A DNA stretch of 64,000 nt from Acidovorax sp. CF316 (GCF_000276605.1 NZ_AKJX01000099.1:50967-114966), one strand, 5' to 3'. Positions 1-9,413 are shown, numbered from the stretch's first letter. The notes: generated from the letters alone by a model not told the origin. Made by a program: numbers and translations.

Positions 1-192
1 GTGCAGCGCTGCCTGGTGCGGGCCGAACTCGATGCAGGGCGCCTGGTCACGCCGTTCGACCTGCCCATCAGCCTGCAGCGCGGCTACTTCCTGTGCCGCC
101 TGCCCGGGCACCGCCCGGCAGCCAGCCTGCCGGTCTTTCGCCAGTGGCTGCTGGAGATGGCACGGCAGGACATTGCGGCCATGCCTGCGTGA
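1..192 (+). CDS. LysR-type transcriptional regulator, C-terminal fragment
   Basis: The window opens inside this gene; only the last 63 codons are present. The residues resemble the end of the effector-binding domain of GcvA-like LysR regulators: a stretch ending a beta strand with a Pro-Phe-Asp-Leu-Pro motif, then a GYFLCRLP strand and a terminal FRQWLLEMA helix. In this family that segment is part of the second periplasmic-binding-protein-like lobe that closes over the inducer. The DNA-binding half lies upstream of the window, so the true start and target are unknown. A good intrinsic terminator follows 40 bases after the stop. The family call rests on the C-terminal pattern only. Confidence 0.7.
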   Translation: MQRCLVRAELDAGRLVTPFDLPISLQRGYFLCRLPGHRPAASLPVFRQWLLEMARQDIAAMPA

Positions 193-230
193 CGGGGGTC
201 CAGGGTGTGTCGCAAGCCGGCCCGGAAAGC

Positions 231-257
231 AAAAAGCCCTCGCGAGAGGGCTTTTTT
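231..257. terminator. Intrinsic terminator, bidirectional
   Basis: A perfect 7-bp stem, AGCCCTC paired with GAGGGCT around a GCGA tetraloop, is flanked by five A on the left and six T on the right. It can therefore end transcripts from both sides: the LysR gene on the plus strand and the small basic gene arriving on the minus strand. Confidence 0.85.
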
Positions 258-297
258 GCAAGGTGCCGGCCGCAGCCGACCCGTGGCGATCTGGCGA

Positions 298-468
298 TCA
301 GCCGCCCTTCTTGGAGCGCTTGCCAGGGTTCTTCTTGCTGCGCGTGGCAACGCCGCGCTCCAGGCTCACGCGTTGGCCGCGGCCGCCGGTGGGCAGTGTG
401 TAGCCAGCCACGGGCGTGGGGCGGGGGGTGCGCTTGCGGTCTGCTTCGGTAACGATCTTGTTGCCCAT
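298..468 (-). CDS. Small strongly basic protein, 56 aa, function unknown
   Basis: A 56-residue open frame begins with MGNKIVTEADRK. Its C-terminal third is a run of Arg, Lys and Ser with two SKK-type clusters (TRSKKNPGK, RSKKGG). The net charge is strongly positive and there is no membrane segment, so it could bind nucleic acid or the ribosome, but nothing in the sequence proves this. The start is the ATG at 466-468; the ribosome binding site is weak (AGAGAA about nine bases upstream). It sits alone between a terminator on its 3' side and the transglutaminase-like gene on its 5' side, both leftward. I do not recognise a named family. Confidence 0.55.
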   Translation of the reverse strand: MGNKIVTEADRKRTPRPTPVAGYTLPTGGRGQRVSLERGVATRSKKNPGKRSKKGG

Positions 469-577
469 GGAAATTCTCTGGAAAAAGATTGGTGGAAAAA
501 CGCGTATTAGGCCATAGGTCGGCACAAAAGCCCAGAACTGCGGTTTTTCCGGGCCCGCACCAGGGTGGTTGCAGGCC

Positions 578-1654
578 TTATTTGCCGGCAAACCGGGTGG
601 CAAAAGCCGCCCCGTGGTCGGTGGACAGGGCCTCGCGGCAGTGGTGCGGCAGCACGAAGCCGCGGCCTGCATCCTCCACCGCCCTGGTGCGTATCACGGG
701 CGGTTGGGCCCGCACGCCGCCAAAAATGGTGGCAAACGCCACGTCGGCCGCGTCGCGCCCGGTGCCAAAGCGGATCAGCCCCATGGGGATGGCGGTGCCC
801 GAGGGGTCGAACAGGTACCAGCGGTCGCCCAGGTAGGCCTCCACGTAGGCGTGGAAATCGGGCGGCCCCAGGTTCGGGTCGGCGCCGTAGTCCGTGCCGG
901 TGGTAAAGCGCGCCGGGATGTTCACTGCACGGCACAGCGAGATCATCAGGTGGGCGAAGTCGCGGCACACGCCGACCTTCTCCACCAGGGTGTCGACGGC
1001 CGAGGTGTTGGAGTTGGAGGTGTTGGACGTGAAGGCCACGTGCTTTTGCACCCAGTCGCGGATGGCCTGCACCCGGCTGTGACCCTGCCACAGGGCACCG
1101 AACTCGCTGAGCGCCAGGCGCAGCAAGCGGTCGGACTGGCAATAGCGGCTGGGGTAGATGTAGCCCATGACCTCCTGCGGCAGGCGCCGAACCGGCACTT
1201 CGGCCAGTTGCGAGGGATCGGTGCAGTGGTGGCTGATGTCCACCGTGGCCGAGTAGGCCACGCTCAGCGGCCCGGGCTCGCCGTGCAGGCGCAGGTAGCG
1301 GTTGCCGGTGGCGGGGTCGGTATGGATCTGCTGCGGCACGTCCTGGTTGATGACCAGGCGCTCGTTGCTGATCGCCTGGCTCGGTGTATGGGCCGCGTGG
1401 ATGTTGAACACGAAGTCGGCGCCGTACTGGTCGATCTCGTAGTTCAGCTCGATCTCCAGCTCCAGCCGCACCTTGGTATGGGCCATGAACGGGGCGGCCG
1501 TGGCAGGCAGGGGGGCGGCTGATGCCGGGTGCAGGGAGACGCCCGGCTGTGGCTGCTGAGGCGGGTTGCCGGCTTCGCCATTGGCGGCAACGAACGGCAG
1601 GCGGGCTGCCAGGGGATTGAAAGGGGTTGCGATGGAGGACGCTTGCGCGAGCAT
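578..1654 (-). CDS. Transglutaminase-like cysteine peptidase family protein
   Basis: The protein (358 aa from the chosen start) has an N-terminal beta-rich region from about residue 60 and a transglutaminase-like core in the C-terminal half. The catalytic triad is visible: Cys about 230 in GVCRDFAH, His about 268 in DFHAYVEAY and Asp about 283 in FDPSG. Bacterial proteins of this family are predicted thiol peptidases or amide-bond-modifying enzymes and are often encoded near Anbu proteases and ATP-grasp proteins. Here the only Anbu gene lies 41 kb away. I chose ATG 1654 because GAGAGA lies about nine bases upstream. An upstream ATG at 1711 and an internal ATG at 1486, where homology to the family begins, are alternatives. 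No signal peptide is obvious. Substrate unknown. Confidence 0.85.
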   Translation of the reverse strand: MLAQASSIATPFNPLAARLPFVAANGEAGNPPQQPQPGVSLHPASAAPLPATAAPFMAHTKVRLELEIELNYEIDQYGADFVFNIHAAHTPSQAISNERLVINQDVPQQIHTDPATGNRYLRLHGEPGPLSVAYSATVDISHHCTDPSQLAEVPVRRLPQEVMGYIYPSRYCQSDRLLRLALSEFGALWQGHSRVQAIRDWVQKHVAFTSNTSNSNTSAVDTLVEKVGVCRDFAHLMISLCRAVNIPARFTTGTDYGADPNLGPPDFHAYVEAYLGDRWYLFDPSGTAIPMGLIRFGTGRDAADVAFATIFGGVRAQPPVIRTRAVEDAGRGFVLPHHCREALSTDHGAAFATRFAGK

Positions 1655-1802
1655 GGTGGGGTCTCTCTGGAAGGGCTCGCGGCCTGCCACACCGGCATAC
1701 CGCAGCACCACTGTCAGAGTAGGCGCCTGCCAGGGGTTTGTATGTAGGCAGACCGCCTGTCACCCCTGCAACCGGCGCTTACGCGCGGTGGGCAACAGGC
1801 GA

Positions 1803-2171
1803 TCAGTCCACCCCGAAGGCCTCGCGCAGGGCGCCGCAAAAGGCGCTGCCACCGCTGATGGACAGGGTGACGGTGGTGCGCGCTGGGGCCGGTGTGCCCG
1901 CATGCACCGCAATGGTGCCGCTGGCGCTGTCGAATGCCAGCGCCAGCGGCGTTGCCACTTCCTGCACGGCAGAGAGGTCGTAGTCCCATTCACCGCCCTC
2001 GTCCGCCGGGCCCTGCGTGCCGGGGAACTGTACATGCGCCCATGCCAGCACCTGCGCGACCTCGGCCTGCACGGCCGGCAGCTGCGCCGGGCTGGCGGCT
2101 GCCATCGCATCGAAGGTGCCCGTGCCTTCGTAGTCTTCGCTGTAGTCGAAATCCAGGTAGTTCAGGGGCAT
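1803..2171 (-). CDS. Hypothetical protein, 122 aa
   Basis: This is an acidic, soluble 122-residue protein starting MPLNYLDFDYSEDYEG and ending in a short strand-rich segment with SISGGSAFCGALREAFG. The acidic N terminus, the all-soluble composition and the lack of any signal or membrane helix suggest a cytoplasmic protein. I recognise no catalytic motif and no named domain. It is transcribed leftward toward the transglutaminase-like gene (gap about 150 bases) and divergently from the ABC ATPase at 2273. The open frame and codon pattern look like a real gene, but function cannot be given. Confidence 0.6.
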   Translation of the reverse strand: MPLNYLDFDYSEDYEGTGTFDAMAAASPAQLPAVQAEVAQVLAWAHVQFPGTQGPADEGGEWDYDLSAVQEVATPLALAFDSASGTIAVHAGTPAPARTTVTLSISGGSAFCGALREAFGVD

Positions 2172-2272
2172 GGCGGCAGTGGGGCAGGGCGGGAAAGGGC
2201 GTGCATTGTCTCAGCGGGGCGCGCGAATTCCTAGAATCGGCGTTTTCCTTGCCTTGCCCGGAACCCGAATCC

Positions 2273-2899
2273 ATGCCCACCCCCCTGCTGCAGATCGACC
2301 GCCTGCGCTTTGCCTACCCCGAAGTCCCGCTGTTCGACGGCCTGTCTGCCCAGGTACCGCCTGGTGCCACCCTGGTGCTGGGGGCCGACAGCAGCGGCAA
2401 GACCACGCTCATGCGCCTGCTGGCCGGGGAGCTGGCCGCTGGTGCGGGCGAACTGGTGCTGCAAGGCGTTTCCCTGCAGGCGGCGCCGGCCGCCTACCGC
2501 GCCCTGGTCTTCTGGGGCGACCCGCGCTCCGGGGCGCTGGACGAGCAGGGCGTGCAGGACTGGCTGGCCGCGCTGCCCGCCCGCTACCCGCGCTTCGATG
2601 CGGCCGCGCTGGCCCGGCACATCGAGTGCTTCGACCTGCAGGAGCACCTGGCCAAGCGCTTCCTGATGCTGTCCACCGGCACCCGGCGCAAGGTGTGGAC
2701 GGCTGGAGCCCTGGCCTCGGGTGCCGCGCTCACGCTGATCGACGAGCCCGTGGCAGGGCTGGACAAGCCCTCCATCCAGTACCTGCAGCAGGCCCTGGCC
2801 GCCCTGGCGGAGCAGCCGGACCGGGCCATCGTGGTCGCGCACTACGACGCGCTGGCGGGCGTGCCCTGGCAAAGCACCATCGCACTGCCCGACCGGTGA
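2273..2899 (+). CDS. Stand-alone ABC transporter ATPase
   Basis: The product is a single ABC nucleotide-binding domain of 208 aa. Walker A is GADSSGKT (residues 37-44) and Walker B plus catalytic Glu is ALTLIDE (about 151-157), followed by a D-loop-like AGLD. The family signature, normally LSGGQ, is degenerate here: LSTGTRRK at about 132-139, as seen in CcmA-like and some export ATPases. No permease gene lies beside it, so its partner is unknown or encoded elsewhere. It is divergent from the hypothetical gene at 2171 and convergent with the exported acyl-carrier-like gene at 2971. ATP binding looks intact. The transported substrate cannot be predicted. Confidence 0.8.
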   Translation: MPTPLLQIDRLRFAYPEVPLFDGLSAQVPPGATLVLGADSSGKTTLMRLLAGELAAGAGELVLQGVSLQAAPAAYRALVFWGDPRSGALDEQGVQDWLAALPARYPRFDAAALARHIECFDLQEHLAKRFLMLSTGTRRKVWTAGALASGAALTLIDEPVAGLDKPSIQYLQQALAALAEQPDRAIVVAHYDALAGVPWQSTIALPDR

Positions 2900-2970
2900 A
2901 GCCTGGGCGCTGACACGGGCATGCCATGGCCGTGCCCGGCCAGGGCCGCCCGCCCGCGTGGCGGCGCGCA

Positions 2971-3360
2971 CTACTGCCGTCGTGCAGCGCAGCCCAGTGC
3001 CTTGTGGAGCGCATCCACATAGGCCTTCATCGTCGTGCCGCTGCCGTCTGCCAGCTCGTCCGGCAGCACGACCAGGAACTCGTCTTCGAGATGCATGGTG
3101 AGGCCGGGCAGGCGCTGGTCGCTGGCGCCCAGGTCTTCCACCAGGCGCAGGCCGGGTTGCAGGCGGGCCTTCGGGATCTTGAGGATGCGGACGATCGCCT
3201 TTTCGATGGCCGGGGCGGCCTGGTCGCATTTCGCTGCGTTGCTGGCGCCGCCGCCCTGGGCAAAAGCCGGGGCGTGCAGAAGGCCGATGGCGCAGCAGAA
3301 CAAAACGGGCGCCAGCCAGGTGGGGGCGGCGGTGCGAAGCGTTGGCTCGGGAAATGGCAT
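2971..3360 (-). CDS. Exported acyl-carrier-protein-like protein lacking the canonical DSL serine
   Basis: The 129-aa product starts with a clear signal peptide: a hydrophobic stretch at about residues 13-30 and a cleavage site near APAFA-Q at 34. The mature part matches the acyl carrier protein helix pattern: an AIEKAIVRIL helix, then LVEDLGA, then a helix ending LEDEFLVVLPDE and a final AYVDALHKALG helix. In ACP the phosphopantetheine serine lies in VEDLGADSL. Here the sequence reads VEDLGASDQ, so Asp81 occupies the Ser position and a Ser lies one place earlier. The start is the ATG at 3358-3360, which places the signal peptide at the N terminus. The ribosome binding site is weak. A periplasmic ACP fold without the normal attachment residue is odd; function unknown. 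Confidence 0.7.
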   Translation of the reverse strand: MPFPEPTLRTAAPTWLAPVLFCCAIGLLHAPAFAQGGGASNAAKCDQAAPAIEKAIVRILKIPKARLQPGLRLVEDLGASDQRLPGLTMHLEDEFLVVLPDELADGSGTTMKAYVDALHKALGCAARRQ

Positions 3361-3687
3361 GGCTTGTCGGTGGGCAGGGCAGGGCAAGGATGGCTGGCTG
3401 GCAGGGTCGCGCCGGGCGCTGCGCGCAACCAGGGGCGGCCCCGAAAAGACCGCGGCAAGATCGTACACGCCATGGCCACCCCCGCTCGCCGGCCCGGCTG
3501 CCCTGCCGCAGCGCCTCGTCCGTCCACGATCGTTTCGGTCCCGCAAACGCGTGGTTCATTCCACAATGCAGAAAGCTGCTCGGCAAACCCTTCTGGCAAA
3601 TACCAGCGCCCTGCAGCACCGCATGCAAAGCCCTAAACTGGTGGGCTGGGCCGCACCGGCGGCCGTTTTCTCTGGATATGCCTTCCC
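3361..3687. other. Intergenic region between the ACP-like and LysE-type genes
   Basis: These 327 bases separate two divergent genes and hold no convincing open frame. A short inverted repeat, CTGG-N6-CCAG, lies at 3593-3606. A TAAACT hexamer at 3634-3639 could be a -10 element for the exporter, but I see no good -35 at the right distance. No terminator or RNA gene is visible. Confidence 0.4.
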
Positions 3688-4320
3688 ATGGACGCCCTGC
3701 TTTTCGCCCCCGTCGCCGTGGCCATCGCGCTGACGCCCGGCCCCAACAACTTCTGTGGTCTCAACAACGGCATCCGTGCCGGCGTGGGTGCGGCCCTGGT
3801 GGGTACCATCGGGCGGGCGGCGGCGTTTGCGATCTTTCTCACCGTGTCGGCCGTGGGACTGGGGGCCATGCTGCTGGCGTCCGAGGCGGCCTTCACCGCC
3901 GTGAAGTGGGTGGGGGCCTGCTACCTGTTCTGGCTGGGCTGGCGTGCCTGGCGCAGCCGCGAGTTCAATGGCCTGGAGGTTGTGGATGGGGCTGAGGTGG
4001 CTGCGAGCGCGGCGCCGGTGCGCCTGTGGTCACTGATCACGCAGGAATTCCTCCTGGGCATCACCAACCCCAAGGCCATCATTCTGTTCGCGGCCATCTT
4101 TCCGCAGTTCATCGACCCCACCCAGCCGGCGGCGCACCAGTTCCTGGTGCTGGGCAGCGTGTACCTGGCGGCCGAGTTCGTGGCCACGGCGGTGTATGCG
4201 GCCGGCGGGCGGCAGATCCGCCGCTTCATCCGCACCTCGCGCGGCGTGGTGCGCCTGAACAAGGCCACGGGCGGCTTCTTCATGGGCGCGGGCGGCCTGC
4301 TGCTGGCCACCAACCGCTGA
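3688..4320 (+). CDS. LysE/RhtB family amino-acid exporter
   Basis: A 210-aa integral inner-membrane protein with about six hydrophobic segments. The family hallmark is near the N terminus: ALTPGPNN at about residues 14-21, followed by a conserved Gly-rich segment and, near residue 120, ITNPKAIILF, both typical of LysE/RhtB exporters. These proteins export amino acids or homoserine lactone-like compounds by proton antiport. Length matches the family. The substrate cannot be read from sequence. It is transcribed alone, rightward, 130 bases before the efflux operon. Confidence 0.9.
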   Translation: MDALLFAPVAVAIALTPGPNNFCGLNNGIRAGVGAALVGTIGRAAAFAIFLTVSAVGLGAMLLASEAAFTAVKWVGACYLFWLGWRAWRSREFNGLEVVDGAEVAASAAPVRLWSLITQEFLLGITNPKAIILFAAIFPQFIDPTQPAAHQFLVLGSVYLAAEFVATAVYAAGGRQIRRFIRTSRGVVRLNKATGGFFMGAGGLLLATNR

Positions 4321-4454
4321 GCCACACTGCGCTGGGTTTCTGCCTTGAAAACGCCGTAAAGCGGGGGTAAAGGCAGGGTAAATCCCGGCGCATGGGCTCC
4401 GGAGTGTCGCGGCGGGTGGCTACCATAGCCACGAATCCATTTGTTACGCCCACG

Positions 4455-6212
4455 ATGCTGTCCCTTCGTTCTTCGCTTCGGCCCGCGCGGCCCTTCCTGC
4501 ACCAGCAAGGGCGCGCCCTGTGGTGGGTGCTGCTGCTGGTGCTCATTGCGGCCGCCGTGGGTGGGGGGCTGTGGTGGAAGCAGCGCCAGGCGGCGCCGGC
4601 GCAGGCCGATGCGCCTGCAGGGCGCGGCGGCCCGGGCGGTCCCGGTGGCCGGGGGCCAGCACGCTTCAGTGCAGGCGGGCAGACGCAGCCGGTGTCGGTC
4701 GGCGTGGTGCGGCGCCAGGACGTGCGTGTGCAGGTCAATGCCATCGGCACCATGAGCGCACGCGCCACGGCTGTGGTGCGCGCCAAGGTCAGCGGCGAGC
4801 TGACCAGCCTGCGCTTCAAGGAGGGTGAGGAGGTCAAGGCCGGCCAGTTACTGGCCGAAATCGACCCCCGCAGCTACCAGGCATCGCTGAGCCAGGTGCA
4901 GGGCAACCTCGCGCGCGACCAGGCCCTGCTCAAGAATGCCCAGCTCGACCTCAAGCGCTACCAGGACCTGCTGGCCAAGGATTCCATCGCCAGCCAGCAG
5001 GTGGACACCCAGGCCGCCCAGGTGCGCCAGCTCGAAGGCACGGTGGCCGCCGACCAGGCCCAGGTGGATGCCGCCAAACTGCAGCTGAGCTACACCCGCA
5101 TCACCGCGCCCATTGCCGGGCGCCTGGGCCTGCGCCAGGCCGACCGGGGCAACGTGGTCGGCCCTTCGGACGCCAACGGTATCGTCACCATCAACCTGGT
5201 GCGCCCCATCGACGCGGTGTTCTCCGTGCCCGAAGCGCACCTGGCGCAGATCAACCAGCGCCTGGGCGAGGGCGCCGAGCTGCCCGTGGAACTGTGGGAC
5301 CGCGAGCAAAAGCGCCGCCTGGGCCGCGGCAAGGTGGGTGCGCTGGACAACGCCATCGACGCCACCACCGGCACCATCAAGGTCAAGGCCACCTTCGGCA
5401 ACGAAGACGGCACCCTGTTCCCCAACCAGTTCGTCAACGTGCGCCTGCAGGTCAACCTGCTGCAGGACGCGGTCACCGTGCCGGGCACGGCCATCCAGAA
5501 CAACTACGTCTACCTGGTGCAGCCCGATGGCACGGTGACGCAGCGGCGCATCCGCGTGGGCGTGGCCGACGGCGACCGCGTGGCGGTCGAGGGCGAGCTC
5601 AAGGACGGCGACCAAGTGGTGGTAGACGGCATTGACCGCCTGCGCGAAGGCGCCAAGGTGGCCGTGATCGATTCGGGCGCCGCCGCCCGCGCCGACGAAG
5701 CCGCGCAGGACGCCGGCGCGCGGCGCGCCGCGATGATGCGCAACCTGACGCAGGAAGAGCGCGACAAGCTCGCCAAGATGACGCAGGAGGAACGCCGCGC
5801 CTTCTTCCGCAGCAAGCGCAACCAGCCCGGTGCCGCCGGGCCTGCGGGCGCAGCCAGTGGCACGGTGGGCGGTGAGGCGGCTGCGCCTGCGGCCGGTGCC
5901 TCGGCCCCTGCGCCGGGTGCGTCGCGCCCTGCCAGTGGCCGCAGCGCCGAAGGCCCCCGGGGCGCGCAGGACGGTGCGCCGCGTGAAACGCCCGGCCCGC
6001 GCGCTGACGGCGGCCCGCGTGCCGAAGGCGGTGCCCCCGATGGTGAGCGCCGCCCCGGCATGTCGCCCGAGGTGCGGGCCCTGCTCGAAAAGATGAGCCC
6101 CGAGGAGCGTCAGAAGCTGCAGGCCATGGCGCCCGACGAGCGCCGCGCCTACATCCGCGGCAAGATGCAGGCCGCCGGTGTCGCGGCCCCTGGCGCCGCA
6201 GCCTCGCGCTGA
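4455..6212 (+). CDS. mdtA: RND efflux periplasmic adaptor MdtA, with long C-terminal extension
   Basis: This is the membrane-fusion component of a tripartite MdtABC-type pump. After a short cytoplasmic N terminus come one membrane anchor (about residues 24-41) and a low-complexity Gly/Pro linker. Then come the barrel-sandwich half VKAGQLLAEIDPR, a coiled-coil hairpin rich in Gln and Ala, and the second lipoyl half with the TRITAPIAGRLGLR motif. E. coli MdtA has about 415 residues; this protein has 585. The extra roughly 170 residues are Ala/Gly/Pro-rich and contain repeated charged units such as MTQEERRAFFRSK, MSPEERQKLQAM and APDERRAYIRGK. ATG 4455 is chosen because it places the anchor near the N terminus; ATG 4392 would add 21 residues. 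The next gene, mdtB, follows after 36 bases. Confidence 0.92.
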   Translation: MLSLRSSLRPARPFLHQQGRALWWVLLLVLIAAAVGGGLWWKQRQAAPAQADAPAGRGGPGGPGGRGPARFSAGGQTQPVSVGVVRRQDVRVQVNAIGTMSARATAVVRAKVSGELTSLRFKEGEEVKAGQLLAEIDPRSYQASLSQVQGNLARDQALLKNAQLDLKRYQDLLAKDSIASQQVDTQAAQVRQLEGTVAADQAQVDAAKLQLSYTRITAPIAGRLGLRQADRGNVVGPSDANGIVTINLVRPIDAVFSVPEAHLAQINQRLGEGAELPVELWDREQKRRLGRGKVGALDNAIDATTGTIKVKATFGNEDGTLFPNQFVNVRLQVNLLQDAVTVPGTAIQNNYVYLVQPDGTVTQRRIRVGVADGDRVAVEGELKDGDQVVVDGIDRLREGAKVAVIDSGAAARADEAAQDAGARRAAMMRNLTQEERDKLAKMTQEERRAFFRSKRNQPGAAGPAGAASGTVGGEAAAPAAGASAPAPGASRPASGRSAEGPRGAQDGAPRETPGPRADGGPRAEGGAPDGERRPGMSPEVRALLEKMSPEERQKLQAMAPDERRAYIRGKMQAAGVAAPGAAASR

Positions 6213-6248
6213 TGCCGTCCCGACTCCTCTGAAGCGGGCACCGCCGCC

Positions 6249-9200
6249 ATGAACCTTTCGCGCATCTTCATCCTGCGCCCCATCGCCACCTCGCTGCTGA
6301 TGGTGGCGCTGCTGATCGCAGGCCTTTTGGCCTATCGGCTGCTGCCCATTTCGGCCCTGCCCGAGGTGGATTACCCCACCATCCAGGTCACCACGCTGTA
6401 CCCGGGCGCCAGCCCCGACGTGATGACCTCCAACGTCACCGCGCCGCTGGAGCGCCAGTTCGGCCAGATGCCGGGGCTGGAGCAGATGTCCTCCACCAGC
6501 TCGGGCGGGGCCTCGGTCATCACCCTGCGCTTTGCGCTGGACATGGCCATGGACGTGGCCGAGCAGCAGGTGCAGGCGGCTATCAATGCCGGCAGCAACC
6601 TGCTGCCCAATGATTTGCCCATGCCGCCCATCTACAGCAAGGTGAACCCGGCGGACGCACCCATCCTCACGCTGGCCATCACCTCGCCCTCGCTGCCGGT
6701 GATCCGCGTCAACGACCTGGTGGAAAACCGCCTGGCGCCCAAGCTCTCGCAGGTCAAGGGCGTGGGCCTGGTGGCCATTGCGGGCGGGCGCCGGCCGGCC
6801 GTGCGCATCCAGGTCAACCCGGTGGCGCTGGCCGCCGTGGGCATGACGCTGGAGGACGTGCGCGGCGTGATCGCGGCCTCCAACACCAAGCAGGCCAAGG
6901 GCGGCTTCGACGGGCCGGCGCGCGCATCGACCATCGATGCCAACGACCAGCTGCAGTCCGCCGCCGAGTACCAGAATCTGGTGATCGCGCTGCGCAACGG
7001 CACACCCGTGCGCCTGCGCGACGTGGCCACCACGGTGGACGACGCCGAGAACGCCCGCCTGGCCGCCTGGGCCGGCACGCCCGAGACGGGGGCGCGCGCC
7101 GGGGTGATCCTCAACATCCGGCGCCAGCCCGGCGCCAACGTGATCGAGACGGTGGACCGCATCAAGGCCTTGCTGCCCCAGCTGCAGAGCACACTGCCGG
7201 CCTCGCTGGACGTGCAGATCCTGACCGACCGCACGGTGACCATCCGCTCCTCGGTCAAGGACATGCAGGTCGAGCTGGCCCTGGCCATCGGCCTGGTGGT
7301 GGCCGTGATCTTCGTCTTCCTGCGCAGCGCCTCGGCCACGCTGATCCCCAGCGTGGCGGTGCCGCTGTCGCTGGTGGGTACCTTCGGCATCATGTACCTG
7401 GCGGGGTTCTCCATCAACAACCTCACGCTGATGGCGCTCACCATCTCCACCGGCTTCGTGGTGGACGATGCCATCGTGATGATCGAGAACATCGCGCGCT
7501 ACGTGGAAGACGGCGAGCACCCGCTGCAGGCCGCGCTCAAGGGCGCCAAGCAGATCGGATTCACCATCATCTCGCTGACCATTTCGCTGATCGCGGTGCT
7601 GATCCCGCTGCTCTTCATGGGCGACGTGGTGGGCCGGCTGTTCCATGAGTTCGCGATCACCATGGCCGTGGCCATCCTGATCTCGGCCGTGGTCTCGCTC
7701 ACGCTCACGCCCATGCTGTGCGCGCGCCTGTTGCGCCACACGCCCGAGGAAAGCCATGGCCGCCTGTACCAGGCCACGGGCCGCTTCTTCGACCGCACCA
7801 TCGCCCAGTACGGCCGCGCGCTGAACTGGGTGCTGGGCCACCAGCTGCTGACCTGGGTGGTGTTCATCGCCACGCTGGCGCTCACGGTGCTGCTGTACAT
7901 GGTGGTGCCCAAGGGCTTCTTCCCCGTGCAGGACACGGGCACGCTGCAGGCGACCACCGAGGCTGACCAGTCGATCTCGTTCGCAGCCATGGCCGAGCGC
8001 CAGCAGCAGCTGGCCGAGCGCATCCTGCGTGACCCTGCGGTGAAAAGCGTCTCGTCCTTCATCGGCGTGGACGGCGCCAACACCACGCTCAATACCGGGC
8101 GCCTGCTGATCGACCTGAAACCCCATGGCGAGCGCGACAAGGCGTCCACCGTGGTGCGCCGCCTGGCCGACGACACGGCCGACCTGCCGGGCATCCGCCT
8201 GTACGCCCAGCCGGTGCAGGACCTGACCATCGAAGACCGCGTGGCGCGCACGCAGTACCAGTTGCTGATCTCCTCGCCCGATTCCGCGCAACTGCAGGCC
8301 AGCACCGCCGACCTGGTGCGCCGCATGCGCGGCCTGCCGCAACTGGCCGACGTGGCCAGCGACCTGCAGAGCCAGGGCCTGCAGGCTTTCGTGCAGATCG
8401 ATCGGGCCCAGGCCAGCCGCCTTGGCGTGACGGTCTCGGGCATCGACACGGCGCTGTACAACGCCTTCGGGCAGCGGCTCATCTCCACCATCTTCACCCA
8501 GTCCAACCAGTACCGCGTGGTGCTGGAGGTGGCGCCGCAGTTCAAGGTGGGGCCCGAGGCGCTGAACAACATCTACGTCACCTCCACGGCCGGCAAGCCG
8601 GTGGCGCTGTCCACCGTGGCGCGCATCGAGGAGCGGCCCATGGCCCTGGGCGTGAACCACGTGGGCCAGTTGCCCGCGGCCACCATCTCCTTCAACACCG
8701 CGCCGGGCGTGGCGTTGGGCGACGCGGTCAAGGCCATCCAGGCCGAGCAGGCCGGCGCCAAGGAGGCGGGCCTGTTGCCGCTGTCGGTGGAGACCAGCTT
8801 CCAGGGCGCGGCGCTGGCCTTCCAGGCTTCGCTGTCGAACACGCTGCTGCTCATCTTGGCGGCGGTGGTCACCATGTACATCGTGCTCGGCGTGCTGTAC
8901 GAGAGCACCATCCATCCGGTCACCATCCTCTCCACCCTGCCCTCGGCTGGCGTGGGCGCGCTACTGGCGCTGCTGGTCACGGGGCTCGACGTGGACATCA
9001 TCGCCATCATCGGCATCGTGCTGCTCATCGGCATCGTCAAGAAGAACGCGATCATGATGATCGACTTCGCGCTGGAGGCCCAGCGCGACCAAGGCCTGCC
9101 CGCGCGCGAAGCCATCTACCAGGCCTGCCTGCTGCGCTTTCGCCCCATCCTGATGACCACGCTGGCGGCGCTGCTGGGTGCGCTGCCGCTGATGCTGGGC

Positions 9201-9386
9201 ACGGGCGTGGGCAGCGAGCTGCGCCATCCACTGGGCGTGACCATGGTGGGGGGGCTCATCGTGAGCCAGTTGCTGACCCTGTTCACCACGCCGGTGATCT
9301 ACCTGACCTTCGAGAACGCGGCCGAGCGCTGGCGTGCGCGCCGCGCGGCCAAGGCAGCACAGGCCGAAGGGGCCAGCCATGCGTAG
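6249..9386 (+). CDS. mdtB: RND multidrug efflux permease subunit MdtB
   Basis: A 1045-aa inner-membrane RND transporter with the usual plan: a first helix at residues 12-30, two large periplasmic loops and twelve membrane helices. The proton-relay pair of aspartates is in transmembrane helix 4 ([15 protein letters not shown], about residue 408). The N terminus ([14 protein letters not shown]) and the [10 protein letters not shown] loop match MdtB/MdtC rather than AcrB. In E. coli MdtB and MdtC assemble as a mixed trimer with MdtA and TolC and export bile salts, novobiocin and similar drugs. The gene lies second in a four-gene operon and is followed after 27 bases by mdtC. Confidence 0.95.
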   Translation: MNLSRIFILRPIATSLLMVALLIAGLLAYRLLPISALPEVDYPTIQVTTLYPGASPDVMTSNVTAPLERQFGQMPGLEQMSSTSSGGASVITLRFALDMAMDVAEQQVQAAINAGSNLLPNDLPMPPIYSKVNPADAPILTLAITSPSLPVIRVNDLVENRLAPKLSQVKGVGLVAIAGGRRPAVRIQVNPVALAAVGMTLEDVRGVIAASNTKQAKGGFDGPARASTIDANDQLQSAAEYQNLVIALRNGTPVRLRDVATTVDDAENARLAAWAGTPETGARAGVILNIRRQPGANVIETVDRIKALLPQLQSTLPASLDVQILTDRTVTIRSSVKDMQVELALAIGLVVAVIFVFLRSASATLIPSVAVPLSLVGTFGIMYLAGFSINNLTLMALTISTGFVVDDAIVMIENIARYVEDGEHPLQAALKGAKQIGFTIISLTISLIAVLIPLLFMGDVVGRLFHEFAITMAVAILISAVVSLTLTPMLCARLLRHTPEESHGRLYQATGRFFDRTIAQYGRALNWVLGHQLLTWVVFIATLALTVLLYMVVPKGFFPVQDTGTLQATTEADQSISFAAMAERQQQLAERILRDPAVKSVSSFIGVDGANTTLNTGRLLIDLKPHGERDKASTVVRRLADDTADLPGIRLYAQPVQDLTIEDRVARTQYQLLISSPDSAQLQASTADLVRRMRGLPQLADVASDLQSQGLQAFVQIDRAQASRLGVTVSGIDTALYNAFGQRLISTIFTQSNQYRVVLEVAPQFKVGPEALNNIYVTSTAGKPVALSTVARIEERPMALGVNHVGQLPAATISFNTAPGVALGDAVKAIQAEQAGAKEAGLLPLSVETSFQGAALAFQASLSNTLLLILAAVVTMYIVLGVLYESTIHPVTILSTLPSAGVGALLALLVTGLDVDIIAIIGIVLLIGIVKKNAIMMIDFALEAQRDQGLPAREAIYQACLLRFRPILMTTLAALLGALPLMLGTGVGSELRHPLGVTMVGGLIVSQLLTLFTTPVIYLTFENAAERWRARRAAKAAQAEGASHA

Positions 9387-9413
9387 CCTGGCCCGCCAGG
9401 GCGAGGGGGTGCT

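Noticed and set aside
4848..8915. A minus-strand open frame of about 1350 codons opposite mdtA and mdtB
   Set aside because: It is a mirror of two certain genes, with the His/Gln/Gly-rich composition typical of antisense frames in high-GC DNA and no known motif.
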